From: Dactylonectria macrodidyma
Taxonomy: Eukaryota; Ascomycota; Sordariomycetes; Hypocreales; Nectriaceae
Length of the DNA: 64,000 bases
Reading direction: 5' to 3'
NCBI GenBank assembly: GCA_020744425.1
Contig: JAGMUV010000001.1
Location: forward strand, 5,642,001 to 5,706,000
Part shown: piece by piece, positions 41,680 to 54,055 of the stretch
How positions within the stretch are numbered: the stretch's first letter is position 1
Layout: each line of letters starts with the position of its first letter
Made by a program: the position numbers and the translations under genes
The notes under the pieces: generated by a model
The model's input: only the letters and a program-made list of their open reading frames with translations
What the model was told of the DNA's origin: nothing
The model's database searches: none

Positions 41680-44600
41680 CTTTGGGAGTCTATTTGGTCG
41701 TCGAGAGAAAAGCGATTGAAGTAATGGTCGACTGGAGAGGATTGTCGTGTCTCGGGAATAGGAATTCGTTGGTCGATCTGCTGCCTTTGGTGGTGACTCG
41801 AGAAACCCCCCGAAGAAGCCCAAGTAGGAAGCCCAATGGGAAGAAAGAATGCAAGATGGGTAGTAATGTAAAGTTAACCAAAAAAAAAAACCCCCCGTAG
41901 AGAGATGCCCTCTACCTGATGCTCGCAAAAATTCACGACGCAACTTCTAGAAGAATGATGTCGAAGTGGGCAAACGGTATATAAAAAGGGTGGGAATTGT
42001 GACAGGGGCGTTGGATATTATAGGTCCGGCCTCGGTGGAAGTGGCAGTGAGAGCCAAGGAAGGAGTGGCTGAATATGGCTGAGGTACCTGCAGGATCCCG
42101 TCATCTCAGAGCGACAGGTGCAGGTAAGCGCAGGAAGGTGCAGGCAGGTGCAGGCGGCTACTTCAGTGCTACCTCGTGCAAAGCCGTGCTTGGCGGGCAG
42201 TCAGCACTAAAACTACAGGTGTCCATCCAGTCCATCCACCTACTGGGACCGTCCACGGCCTAAACAAGGTGCTAACACCCTGGCGCAGTGGCTGGTCCCC
42301 ACAAACGAGCAAGGCCGTTGCAGCCCATGCAGTGCAATCCCTGGTTCCTCTGATTTCTCTGATTCCCTGATTCCCTTGATTCCATGACTCCTTGAATCCT
42401 TGCGAATGCCCAGTCCCGCGCCTACTTTCATTGCTCCTGCGCATCAAATGCACATCTGCATTGCTGGCATTTTGCTGGTGGTGCAACGATAGGCCTTGGC
42501 GCCACGCCCACCATGGCTATCAGGCAACCAGGTCATCCAGTCCACCAGTCAGTCCGTCAATCCGTCAATCAGTCATTCCTTCATTGTTCATTCACCGCTC
42601 TAACCTCCTTGGCAATCTTGGCAACTTGGCTCTTACAGGAGCGGGTGTTACTGAAACTTGGCACTTGCACCCGCTAGGAGGGCATTCAACAGAGAAACTG
42701 GTGAAAGACTCGTTACAGAGCTTTCCCGAGTCTTGAGTTGTGACGATGCGACAAGATTCGACAAGCAGATGGGGGCTTGCATTGGCGTCAGTCCCAGCCT
42801 GGCGTCCCAAGTCCTGGCGTCCAGGCGCCGGCATCTAAAGTTCCGAGACAGAGAGCGTGACGGACCGACAGTCCAGCGGAGAGGAGCAGGGGGGGAAAAA
42901 GAAACTGCGGAGAGACTGACGACTGAGAAACTCAGAAGAGTCAGGGCTGCGGAGCGTCGCAGCACAGCCAGCGTCAGCCAGTGTCATCGTCCAATTGTTA
43001 CCCGCCCTACGGACCCCCCTTCTCTTCCATCATGCCGTGTGAACCGGTGAGACAGAGCAAAAGCAGCGCAGAACGGCTTGTATGAGGCTTTTGTGCAGAT
43101 GCCGAGATTCCTTCAAGCAACCGGATCGGAGCGTGGCTGCATGCCGCATATGCACTCGCGACTTGAAACATGCAAAAGACGTCGACCTCTCGAAGAGCGC
43201 GCAAATAAACAGATAATGTGCATTTAACTGTCTAGGAGTCGATCATGACACCACAACAATATCACCTGCCCTACCCAAGCCCTCTAGGGCAAAAAGCTCC
43301 CGAAAGAGGTCCCACCCAAGATCCTGGATCAAGATGTGGCGGCGCATTGGGGCCCTGTGCAAGTTGCAAATGGCCTCTAAATTTAGTGGGGAGCTGAGCC
43401 AGCTCAATCTCACCCAGCCTGGAGTGGATGACGGGGTGTAACAGGGCTCAGATTAAGGGCAGGCCTTGTACGTGGATTCTTCACTCTGTCGCTTCATACT
43501 CTTGCCATGCTCAACCGCTCATGGATATGAACAGGGCGCTCCCTGCTCTCTGAGTTTCCCAGCTCAATGGCACTCTCTGTTGGTTCGTTCCATCAATCAA
43601 TCGCCTTGACTCCCTTGAGTCGACCCTTTCGGTTTTCGCTGTCTGGCCGTCTCGTCTCGTCTCGTCTCGTGTGGTGTCTGTACTCCGTTACGGAGGCGGA
43701 GATCGCTCATCCTTCAACCTCTCTTTGAGCCTCGCTTGCCTCCACACTGCAACAGGGACCAATCTGTAAGTCATGCGCTCCAGATGAGTGGAAGCCTGCC
43801 AGACTCGGACAGAATCCAAGACGCGGGCCGACTCTTCTCTTCCTGGAGAACGCCGGCGAAGCAGAAGCTGACTTGGCTGGGCTTTCTCGTTCGCCTCTCC
43901 ATTGTTCAGCAGTAGGCAGTCTGGGGCTCCGCCTGAGCCAACGTCATGACACTGCTGCCCCGATCGGTCCTCTGTGGCAGAGCAGAGCATTCTTTCTTTG
44001 GTAAGTGAGAAGGATCAAATGGGTGATGATCGAATGATCAATAGTGGCGGCAATCCGCTGCGACCCGTTCCCCGAATGGTCCACAACCGTGGCAAATCTG
44101 GTTACGAGCGCGAGCCAAACCGCCGAAGGAACTTGAGTCCTGGCAGCCAAAACAGCATAGCGCATGCATCATGATGGATGGTTTCCGTTCGTGCGGGGCC
44201 GACGCTTGAATCCATTGTGGCTGAGGCCGATGTATCTTGGCACTTGGCACTGGGCACTCAATATTGTGGGGGAGGAGAGTTGTGTGGTCACATTGGTGTT
44301 GATCTTGATTTTGAGTCGGCCAGATATCCTCCCGTCTTTTTTCTTGCCACTGAGTGAAGTGATTCGCGTTCAAATTTTGCCTAATGAGTCGTGATGCATC
44401 CCAATCAGGTGGTGTCTACTCGAGGTACAATCCCACTGCGCTGGAATGCAGGTTCATACACCATGTTCAGAATAGCCCAATGAGGCATTGCCGCCTCTGT
44501 CACAGCCACCGCCTTTAACTACTAGTTCAACGACGTGGACTCTCAGCTTCAAGCCCAAGCTGCACCCGCATGTAAGGGCCAGCTGATGCCGAGAGACCCT

Positions 44601-45627
44601 TAGTTCTTTTGGAAGCCAAAAGAGAAATGTGATCAATCACTTCCAAGCGACCGATGAGGTGCATGTAAGTGTGGAGGACTTGCTACGCAAGCGGGGACAT
44701 GTCCTCCATAACCATTTCATGACAGGAGGGGCCAAAATCTGTACCTTCCGTTAGTCATTGTAGTAGAGGGGTTATCCTCTCATACCAACATCATGCATAT
44801 TTGAGACTGGTTTAACGTGAGGCCCTGGTTGAGGAGATACTTGGGATTTCCCGGTCGTCGCAGCACATGATGGAAGCAGCCGGCAACCTTCACGGGATAG
44901 TAATTACCGAGGATGATTCTCCAAACACCAGCGATTGAACATCGAGATCTCCCGCATCTATTCACATGTCGTGTTTCAAAACATCCGAGGCGGGAAGCGT
45001 TAGGGAAGGGGCAAAGGTGAATTAGACGGGAAGCCCAAATCCACCATAGGTTTCTCAAATTACGAGCACACATCCGTACCTCGTATGTAGATGAAGAATG
45101 AGTGAACAAGTTTCCTAACCACCCTCCCTCGCGAATACTCACAGCCTGACACATACTAAGACGCATTCATGGAGAGAAGATCCCCGATGCACTTTGTAGG
45201 AGTGTAAAAGAAACATCTCCTAAATGATTTACCATTGCTGTCGACTGTACCAAAGTTCCATTGCCATCAGTGGGCAATAGTGGAAGAGTTGATTATCAGC
45301 CCAGTGTTATTAAACCACGCCACGTCGAATGTTACATGTCGAGTTCCTAGAAGAACGTACAGTTACACTAACGGCAATCTGTATAATTATGATCGTGGTA
45401 CAAAAACAAACAGGAATTGCCCTTCCAACTCTCCTCACGCGCGACGGGTATAGCTCAACCTGAATATCGCGGCCAGCTTGCCATTAACAACTCTTTGTTC
45501 TGCCCAATCCAAGTCCTCGCTTTACTGGCATGTTGTGGACATGGGCCTTCGTCATCAAGGCCATCCTCCTCAGCGTCTAGTGGGGTATAACTCTTTCCCT
45601 TCAGTCATGCTAGTTGACGGCTTCAAA
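41680..45627. other. Long gene-free region with short degenerate repeats
   Basis: About 3.9 kb. Several stretches are low in complexity: GCAGG/GGTGCAGG repeats at about 42117-42160, GATTCC/GATTCCCT repeats at about 42350-42400, GTCA/GTCCGTCAATC repeats at about 42540-42600, and CTCGT repeats at 43650-43670. Open frames are short and domain-free. No terminal repeats, tRNA or rRNA seen. It may hold an unannotated non-coding transcript or be decayed repeats; the sequence alone does not say. Confidence 0.5.
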
Positions 45628-47302
45628 TCAAGAAAGCTTCTTCTGCATCAGGTCCTCCAGCTCGTCGAGCAGGTCAACTGTCTCAGTAGGACTCGCGATC
45701 CATGCCGTCGTTCCCACGCTGCGAGCCTTGAAATCGTTAGAACCAGCGCTGAGGAATTGGTCGCCAACATGGAGCGTGTTCTCGCCCCGGATAGCGCCCG
45801 TGCCACTCTTGCTGCCGAACCACTGCTGGCAGACGGTCACACCCCAGCTCTTGTCACCAATGTCAACGAAGACATCACGGCCACCGTTGAAAGCGCAGAA
45901 CGGAACACAGCGTGACGGCACTGTGGGAGGCGATCGGCTGGCCGGGTGTTCATGCGAGGAGCCGATGTGGCTCAGCTCCAGGATGCGCTGGACGACTAGC
46001 ACCGTCTCTTCGAGACTCTCACGAGCGATGCGTACTTCGGGCGTCTTGGGGATGATTCCCACGGCACGGTCCTTGCGAAGGATAAGAGCTGGAAGATTCA
46101 TCGACTTGATGCAGTCGCGCAGGGCAGACTCGGCCACATCTAGCAGGTTCTCGATGTCTTGCTCAGACCAAGATGCCATCTCTGGCGTTAGCCAGGTGTT
46201 GCGGGGAACTGGCGATAGTCGATGTGGCGACCCAGGGCTAAATTCAAACAGGTAGTTGGACTCGCCGCCCATGATGACAATGTTCTGCTTCTGAATGGCA
46301 TTCAATTCTTCGGAATTGGCGATGGCATCAAGGAGGCCGTGGAGGCGTTCATAGTAGCGGTCAGCCGTGGTGTAACCGGCCGCGGTGACGATGCCGATTT
46401 TGATATTCTTTTTAAGGAGGTCTACAAAATTATCAACACGGCTCATTCGGGGAATGAACAAATATGCCTTACCTAGGAGTCGGGGAATAACGGGGCTCGT
46501 GGGGAGTAAACTCTCGCCATCATCATACAGCGTCACATCACCATCAAAGGTAGCGAGCTGCAGCGCTCCGTTGGTGACGGCCATCGTCTGTGCCGAGTTG
46601 AGGATTTGACGGACATCATTAAATGAAGGTGCAACGAATCTCCTCGATGAAATGTAACGTTTTCTATCCTGGTACTTAAAGGCAGCCTCGAGGGGCAGCC
46701 TGGTAAAGAACGGGCCTACTGTGGGCACCAGCATTCTCAGCTTGGAGGGCAAGTTATTGTCATCGCACTGGCGAGCGACTATGAAGAGATAAGTTGGTCA
46801 GTCAATCGCTGCGTAGAGCCTCACTTAAGAGAGCAACGTACTATGATCGTCAATCATGAGCTCAACGTCATGCATGATCTCGGCATAGCGGCGGTGAGCC
46901 TCCTCAGCCATCTGAGTGACGCTGGGCCCATCTCCAAAGACGCCGGTGGGCTGCGAGTAGAGAACAAAAGGTACGGCTAGAAGGCCTTTGACCCATTCTG
47001 TGCTTTAACGTTAGCAGATTGATTCCATCATAGTTCCAATGGTCATGTTGAAGGCGACGTTGAAGTGGTGTTGATAAGGGAGTGGGGCGGACGAATCAAG
47101 GGAGAGGGCATGATGAGCGACGCTTGAAGCGAGACGACCCAACCGAAAGGTGGGAGAAAGAACGCACCAATAAACTGGTCACGACGGTGCGTCTTGAGGG
47201 CATCTAGAAGCCATTTTGAATGAGTATTTCTGACATCAACGAAGGCTGGTGCTTGGAGGAGGCGCGGATCAGCTTACACTCGACACGATAGCGGGTCGTC
47301 AT
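45628..47302 (-). CDS. isn1: IMP-specific 5'-nucleotidase (Isn1 family)
   Basis: Five exons in transcript order 47302-47278, 47203-47168, 46997-46842, 46778-46473, 46421-45628, giving 438 residues. It dephosphorylates IMP to inosine in purine salvage. The joined N-terminus MTTRYRVEYALKTHRRDQFIEWVKGLLAVPF is typical of Isn1. The HAD-like nucleophile motif is LATFDGDVTLYDDG (about residues 165-180), followed by IKIGIVTAAGYTTADRYYERL (about 205) and, near the C-terminus, LHVGDQFLSAGSNDFKARS (about 400) with the metal-binding aspartates. Intron 4 (46422-46472) is 51 nt, a multiple of three without stops, so leaving it in would silently insert 17 residues between RLL and DLLKKN; the spliced version matches the family. 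The first two exons are only 25 and 36 nt. Confidence 0.92.
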
Positions 47303-48862
47303 GACGGCGCTTGCTTGGAGCACAGTAGAGAGGCAGATTGTGAGTGAGAGGAGGCTTAAATGTCTAGGATTGGCGTCGAGTCAAGATGAGTCGCGTTCAA
47401 GAGATGAAAGTGAAGATAGAAGTGAGGTGAAAGAGAGAAAGGGAGAAAGGGAGAAGCTTGAGACAAGGTACAGTGACTCTTGTTGAGGGGAAGTAAAGCC
47501 AACGGCGTCCGGGTGACGTCCGGGAGCCGCCGTGGAGCGGGGAACGCCGATGGAGGCTTGAGCTCTCGAATTGGCCCAAGGCGGCGTCAAGGAGGGCTTT
47601 CATTGGCTGCAACTTCAAGAATACCCCTGGATGCCCTAGAAAGCCGCCCTGCATTTAGTGGATGGAAGCTTCATCATAGGTAGGGAGGCGGTGATGCTCT
47701 TGTCTTGTCCACGTGAGGCGGCGGACGACACAGCTTGACACCCAACCAAGAAGTTCGATGCAACCACTCGTGATAATTACACTGTAGTCAAAGCAGTCAT
47801 GATTGCAGGACCTGTAGATTAAGGATGGCCATTTTAAGAGTATTCTTGCACCCGCCCCAGATCCACAAATCCGGTTCGGACGTCGGAGTACTACCCCAGT
47901 TGCACTTAGTACATAGATACGAAGGACAAAGAAGTGAGGCAAAGGACAGGCCCCTATCTATTACCTAAGTGCCAGAAACATCACGCGGTCTATCCGTTCC
48001 GTCTCTCATTGTGATGAGTGGCCATTGGGATTGCCCAACAGGAACACAGCAGAAGGTATCAATGCCGCTAGCCCCTTTTCCGTCGATTGCTGCTCAACGC
48101 CTCCAGAGTCTGCACTCAGTTGACAGTCGACAGTACCCCAAAGGGTCCAGACCGCAAGTTGAAGCACAACTAGTACTCATATTATCCAGCGCCATATAGA
48201 CTCAAGTACACCTCATCCCATTCGACATCTGCTAGGTATGTGCTGTATAAACCTCGTATCTGCAATTGTGCCATAGCTTCAGAGCTACTTGCGGTAGGCT
48301 TTTTTATGCTGTGGGCGGCCGACTTGTGTCACGAGTGTCTTGAGCCATTCATGCGCCAAACCTCACAGGCCAAAAAAAAAAGAGAAAAAAAGGGACGTAG
48401 CATGAAGCCCACTAGATCAGAATTGATGCGCTCTCTCACATTCCCAACATTTGCTCAAACCGACACATTATGGCAGGCAATCTATCAGTTTTGCAGAGGA
48501 TGGTGCATGGAATGCTGATGAATCTACTTCGTAGCAAAAGCTCTATCCCACCAAGGGAAAACGTTATGCCGGGTCCGAACCCACTTTCTGACGCGCTGTG
48601 ACGAGAGCTAAGCTGGTGCTTGACAGCGAAGCCCAACCATCACCTTGTTGTTCTCTATCCCGATCGCCCGACTTGCCAGCCCGAAGATCCAGTTGGATGT
48701 ATGCTACTACCATGTGCTGAGCTCTTATTTGCCTGCGCTCTCACCCGATATCCCGACCCCGACAACTAAATCCCACAAAAACGGAGGGCGCTGCAAGGTC
48801 GGTCTGGCGAACAATCAACTGCCGACTTGTGTAGGGCCAAACCGCGGACCATCGTCGCAACA
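47303..48862. other. Divergent intergenic region, isn1 / PAC1
   Basis: About 1.56 kb between divergent starts. A purine-rich AAGAGAGAAAGGGAGAAAGGG stretch lies at about 47430-47455 in the presumed isn1 promoter. Open frames are short and domain-free. The 48370-48395 stretch is A-rich. No RNA gene recognised. Confidence 0.5.
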
Positions 48863-50422
48863 ATGGCGCCTATGCTGTCACCCAGACAGGCGGAAGAGCT
48901 GTGCGTACAGGGCCTTGCGGAAAACAGGGTTTCGTGAGCCCCGGAGAGAGGTTAACATGCTGCCCGCAGTCACAAGTCCATCATCGCATATCTTTTGGCC
49001 AACAATCTGCCAAATGCCGCCTCTGCACTCCGGACCGAAATCAACCTAGGGGAAGACGCCTTCGATGCCGCCACTGCGAAGAAGTACGAGACGTTGCTAG
49101 AGAAGAAATGGACGAGCATTGTGCGGTTACAGAAAAAGGCATGTTGGCAAGTTGCGCGACAGCTTCATTTTGTCGTTTCCCGCTGCCCCGCTCTGGTACC
49201 TCTCCCGCACACCGACATCTAACAATCCCCACAGATTATGGACCTCGAGAGCCGGAATGAGGCCTTGCAATCCGAAGTCGATAACGCGACCCCGAGCTCC
49301 CTTTCAAAACGAAACGACCCCGCATCCTGGCTACCCAAAGCCCCTCCTCGCCATGTCCTGGAATCACACCGAGAGACCATCAACTGCGTCGCATTCCATC
49401 CTATTTTCTCCTCCATCGCTTCTGGATCCGACGACTACACGATCAAAATCTGGGATTGGGAATTGGGAGAGCTGGAAAAGACCATCAAGGGCCACACGAG
49501 ACCGGTGCTGGACGTTGATTACGGTGGTCCGAGGGGTGGTTATCTCTTGGCATCCTGCAGCTCAGATTTGACAATCAAGCTGTGGGATCCGGCCGACGAT
49601 TACAAAAATATCCGGACTCTTCCAGGCCATGACCATAGCGTCAGTGCAATCCGTTTCATTCCTTCAGGCGCTGCTGGCGCCCCATCATCTGGAACGTTGC
49701 TCGTCAGCGCCAGTCGAGACAAGACGCTAAGGATATGGGACGTTACCACGGGATTTTGCGTCAAGACCATCAATGGTCATGTCGGTTGGGTACGAGATGT
49801 GTGCCCCTCTATCGACGGGCGATTCCTGGTTTCTACCGGTGATGACATGACTGTTCGACTCTGGGACATTTCCGTGCCGGACCCGGAGCCCAAGCTGACC
49901 ATGTTTGGTCACGAACACGTCAGCGAATGTTGCACGATTGCCCCGCCTTCCGCATACCAATACTTGGCTCCTCTGGCCGGACTGAAGAAGCCTCCGCCCG
50001 CAAGCAGTACGGCGGAATTCATGGCCTCGGGATCTCGAGACAAGACGATACGAATTTGGGATGCCCGCGGGGTATGTCTCCTGACCCTGATAGGTCATGA
50101 TAACTGGGTGCGGTCGATTTTGTTCCATCCCAGCGGCAAGTACCTGCTCTCGGCTTCAGATGACAAGACGTTGAGGTGCTGGGATCTCAGTCAGGACGGC
50201 AAGTGTGTCAAGGTGCTTGCGGATTGCCATGAGCGGTTCATCACTTGCTTGAGATGGGCACCAGGGATTGTCAAGAGTACCGGCCCCATCGAGCCGGAGA
50301 ATGGAGAAGTCGGAACCCCAACAAAGCGTAATGGTGCCGAAAGAGCCGCTCCTGAGGTGCAGATTCGATGCATTATCGCCACTGGAGGTGTAGACCAGAA
50401 ATTGAGAATTTTTGCGAACTGA
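48863..50422 (+). CDS. pac1: LIS1/NudF/PAC1 dynein regulator
   Basis: Three exons (48863-48900, 48970-49138, 49235-50422), 464 residues. PAC1 binds the dynein motor and NudE and is needed for nuclear positioning along microtubules in hyphae. The N-terminal LisH motif runs over residues 13-40 ([20 protein letters not shown]), followed by a coiled coil (about 52-85, [20 protein letters not shown]) and seven WD40 repeats from about 110 to the end ([62 protein letters not shown] and the last near GVDQKLRIF). The second intron appears to start with GC (AAG|GCATGT) and end CCCACAG, with a CTAAC branch site; splicing there gives exactly the conserved [11 protein letters not shown]. Starting at the later ATG (49238) would lose LisH. 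The length is normal. Confidence 0.95.
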
Positions 50423-51876
50423 GGCTGAGGGATACTTCAGAGACGAAAGAAAACAACACTGAAAAGGGGCAGCGGACACGCTAGCTGATGAGATGAACGA
50501 CGGAGGTCTAAGGAGGAGGAGGAGGAGGAGGAGTACCAGTGGTCGGCACACCCCACTCCTTTGTCCGGCGCAAAAGCGATACATCAGAGCAATTATATCC
50601 TCGCTCTCCCATTCAGAGGGCATCTCGGATCTAGAGAGACGACGATAGCAAAGGTCGCGTCGCGGTTTAGACGCCGCTGCCGGGCCGCAAAGCCCCCCTG
50701 AGCTGTACTCCCCTTTCCGCCTCTAGACCGGAAGATGGATTGCCTTTAGCGTTTGCAATAGACCTGGGAGACGATGATGATGATTATTGAGTTCACCGGG
50801 ATACAAGGCCACTGAATAGAATGAGTCCATGTCACGAGCTAGCTGGCAAGAAAAGGGGGATGACGCCCGCGGTGATACCCGAGAATCAACTGTGAATGAT
50901 ATTTTACCATGCAGTCTACCTGAACACCAACGCATCATATCTGACCGATGCAACACCCACGTTCTTGCCAAACGTGCCGGATCATGCCCCATTACCCAAG
51001 AGAAGGTCCTCCGGGGCCATACAGACCCGCCAAATGTGAGAGTATCTTCCTCTGATACACGAAGGCGTAAGGAAACCCTCAACCAAAATTACGAGAAGTT
51101 CAGTCAAGAGGTTATCGATGTACTCGGCTTACAATAGCAACGCATAAATGAGTGTGAGTCCCGGGCAAATCCCTTTAACCATGCCGCTTGCGGAAAGCTC
51201 TTGTCCATCTGCTATGTTCGACAATTCAGTGGTCCACCCGAAGGTCCAGACGCATCCTCTCTCATTTCTTCTGCATCAGAGTTTCTGAACTTCTGAACTC
51301 CACATCGTTCTCATAACAAAACGAATAAAATTGCGGTGATACAGCTTATTTTCAGCCAGCCTCACCGCCGCAGATACGAGCATTGGCGGCAGACGGCTGG
51401 GGCTTTCATTCCACGACACTTGGGTCTGCTTGGATAAGTTTCAGCCGAGGCCAAACTCTCCACAGCGCTAGAAATGATTCGGCGTCTCTAGCTCTTGGAT
51501 TTAGGACTGTGTCTTCGCTATTCCCTGTCAAACCAAAGCATTTTTTTTTGGTGGCTTGCTGGATGGTGCATAAAATGTCTTACATCAAGACATTTTGGGC
51601 TAGAAATGTATGACACGTCGCTTGAGCTGATCAGAGCATAGTTGGGCAATATTCGCAATTGTTGGGGGAAAATGAAATTTGCAGGCTTAGAGTAGTTTCC
51701 CATTTCAACGTTCTGCTTTATACTCTATGCTTCATTCTAACACCGTGATTGGGTGTCCTCTCATCAAGTGCTATTGATGAGTGATCTGTCGTCAATTCCA
51801 TTCTCATCTCCACTACTCACTAAAGGATTCCGACTTTTTGAAGAGAGAAACGCCGCCTACAATCCCCAAGAAAAAC
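50423..51876. other. Intergenic region, PAC1 / cystathionine gamma-synthase
   Basis: About 1.45 kb between tandem + strand genes. A GGA triplet run lies at 50511-50533 near the PAC1 3' end. The last 500 bases are A/T-rich with C/T tracts and should contain the downstream promoter. No other gene recognised. Confidence 0.5.
50511..50533. repeat. (GGA)n microsatellite
   Basis: About seven to eight tandem GGA triplets in the 3' flank of PAC1, about 90 bp after its stop codon. Confidence 0.9.
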
Positions 51877-53653
51877 ATGGCCCTGACCAATTTAGGTGGT
51901 CCTCTCCCTCCAGGGGACAGACATGTGAGCATCCATGGCAGAGCCTCTTCTTTAAGCTTGTACTCACCACCAAGGCCGTGAGCGTGTATCTTCCTACCTG
52001 GCGAGATACAGTAGGCTGGTGTAAGCGAGACCTAGAGCTGCTGGCTCTGATGAAGACGGGATATCCGAGGTTCTTCATCCCTCTCAATGTCCGCCATCTC
52101 GCAGAGCGCCTGATTGAGTGGGCAGCAACTTCTAGGACATCTGAGGCGGTCACCGATGAGCCGACGAAGCTCCTGACTATACCAGGACAGATGGCTCTGC
52201 TCATAGCAGGTAAAGGGTATGCCGGCTCTTGTCGACGTTACCTGGAAGCTCAAGGAAAGGGAGCAATCGTTGTCCTCGGTATCAGCTTCTCTGGCGCTGC
52301 GGAATTCCTTAACGATACCACCTCGGCCAGCTCTCCACGTCCCCACGAGGATGTATACGCAGTTGTATATCCAAGTAAATTAGCGTCTGAAGCTAAGTCT
52401 TTCTGGCAGCACACAGGATTCGGCATCTCCAGTCGGTGTGCTGAGTTTTGGTTGGAGAATGCTCCATTCTTGCAACCTAATGGGGCACCCTCAAACGGAC
52501 TGATCTCCAAAGTCACCCTGACAGAAACCAAGGTCGCAAAGAATGTACTCCAGACACGAATTGGTAGTCTGATTTCTACGGAGACGAATGAAGTGGGCGT
52601 GGATGCCGTATATCTGCACGCTACCGGCATGTCTTCCATTAGTCACTCTGCGACGGCTTTGAGCAAACTACGAGGGAACGAGCAGCAAGTCTGTCGTGTC
52701 GCCATTTTCGGGTGAGTACTAACGAAGAATAAGAAATGTTGGAGGAAAACATCTGAGATTCTCATCACTTTATCTCCAGATTTCTGTACGTCGATACGTT
52801 CAAAGTACTCAGCAAAGTGTACGGCTTCGACTGCAAACTGTACGGGCATGCCACGCCATCTGATCTGGACCAACTCGAGACGGACTTGGCACGAGGCCTA
52901 CACATTGACGCGTTGTATACCGAGTTTCCCGGTAACCCGCTTCTCGGATCCGTTGATCTTGAGCGACTCTACGCGCTCTCTAAGAAGCACGATTTCCTGC
53001 TCGTTGTAGATGACACGGTTGCGACCTCAGTCAACGTCAGCCTCATCTCCTTTTGCGATGTGGTGTGCACGAGCTTGACCAAACTCTTCAGCGGTGGGTG
53101 CAACGTCATGGGAGGAAGCGTGGTGCTCAACCCACAGTCGGACAAATTCAAACAGCTGCAGCAGGTATTTGCTGAACAATACGACGACGTATACTTTCCT
53201 GAAGACGTCCTAGCCATGGAGAAGAACAGCGCCGATTTTGCAGAACGCGTTGTCATCGCCAGTCGAAACGCAGAGCGTGTCTCCGACGTGCTCCGAAAGC
53301 ATCCCGCTGTTTTGCAAGTCTTCTATCCAAAGGGAAATCCAACTCAGGGCGTTTACGAGCGATACCAGCGCCCTGGAAAGGGATACGGATATCTCCTCTC
53401 CGTCCGGTTCAAGCAAACTGAGGCGGCCGTGGCATTCCATGATGCCCTGAATGTTGCCAAAGGGCCCAGTCTGGGGACTAACTTTACGCTGTGTTGTGCC
53501 TACACGCTGTTTGCTCATTTCAATGAGCTCGAATGGGCGGCTCAATATGGAGTGGTTGAGCATCTGGTTCGCATCAGTGTCGGTATTGAGGAGTGGGAGC
53601 AGCTGGAATATCTTCTCCGAACAGCCCTGGGAGCAGCCGCAAAGCACGAGTAA
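51877..53653 (+). CDS. Cystathionine gamma-synthase-type PLP enzyme (methionine biosynthesis)
   Basis: Three exons (51877-51924, 51975-52711, 52780-53653), 552 residues. The 16-residue first exon (MALTNLGGPLPPGDRH) splices over a 50-nt intron to AVSVYLPTWRDTVGW, rebuilding the N-terminus usual in fungal cystathionine gamma-synthases. The N-terminal 200 residues are the fungal extra domain (MKTGYPRFF...). The C-terminal PLP fold shows EFPGNPLL, the DDTVATSVNVS strand and the Schiff-base lysine in TSLTKLFSGGCNVMGGS (K363). It likely joins O-acylhomoserine with cysteine in the cytosol, feeding methionine. Homologues are Neurospora met-7 and yeast STR2; which of the two-activity classes it falls into was not resolved. 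It is the last core-metabolism gene before the 54-63 kb sugar cluster. Confidence 0.85.
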
Positions 53654-54055
53654 CTACATCATATCACACAGCATCACAATATAGAGTGTTCCTGGATGCC
53701 GAATTGGGACGAAGTGCTGCGATTAAATCAGTTGCGAAGATTGTCTAATTAATATAAATGGGTATTGTTATTGGCATAGTGAACTGTTACTATCCGCACA
53801 GCATTTCTAGATAAGCCTACTTCTCCTTATTTCGTAATAGTGATTCTAATTTAGATCATACACTATATAAATATTATATGTAAGGGAACGAAATGAGGGT
53901 AATATTATTCTAATTTAGAGATAGCTTTGCTGCAATTAGGCGTGCGGGCTATTGCAGTATGTCATGCAGATAGCAATAATTAATTGTGCAAATAGCAATA
54001 CTCAAATAAACACATAATCCAGAATATTTATGTACTAATACCCTCTACTAATTAT
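53654..54055. other. Convergent spacer filled mostly by MITE copy B
   Basis: About 400 bp between the synthase stop codon and the permease stop codon. More than half of it is the inverted-repeat element at 53765-53998; the rest is A/T-rich. Confidence 0.7.
53765..53998. mobile_element. MITE-like element, copy B, diverged and A/T-rich
   Basis: This 234-bp block aligns end to end with the element at 1139-1371, including GCATTTCTAGAT near the left end and TGCGGGCTATTG near the right. It is bounded by TA on both sides (53763-53764 and 53999-54000), consistent with a TA target duplication. Its inverted repeats match at roughly 21 of 29 positions, so it is older or more mutated than copy A. Many differences are C to T or G to A relative to copy A. 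Confidence 0.8.

Noticed and set aside
41272..41943. Longer minus-strand frame starting upstream of the protease signal peptide
   Set aside because: It reads through promoter sequence and into intron 1 with its homopolymer tract; the signal peptide start at 41679 is clearly better.
42658..43050. 130-codon + strand frame in the long gene-free region
   Set aside because: Arg-rich, no domain, surrounded by low-complexity sequence; an antisense frame of similar length overlaps it.
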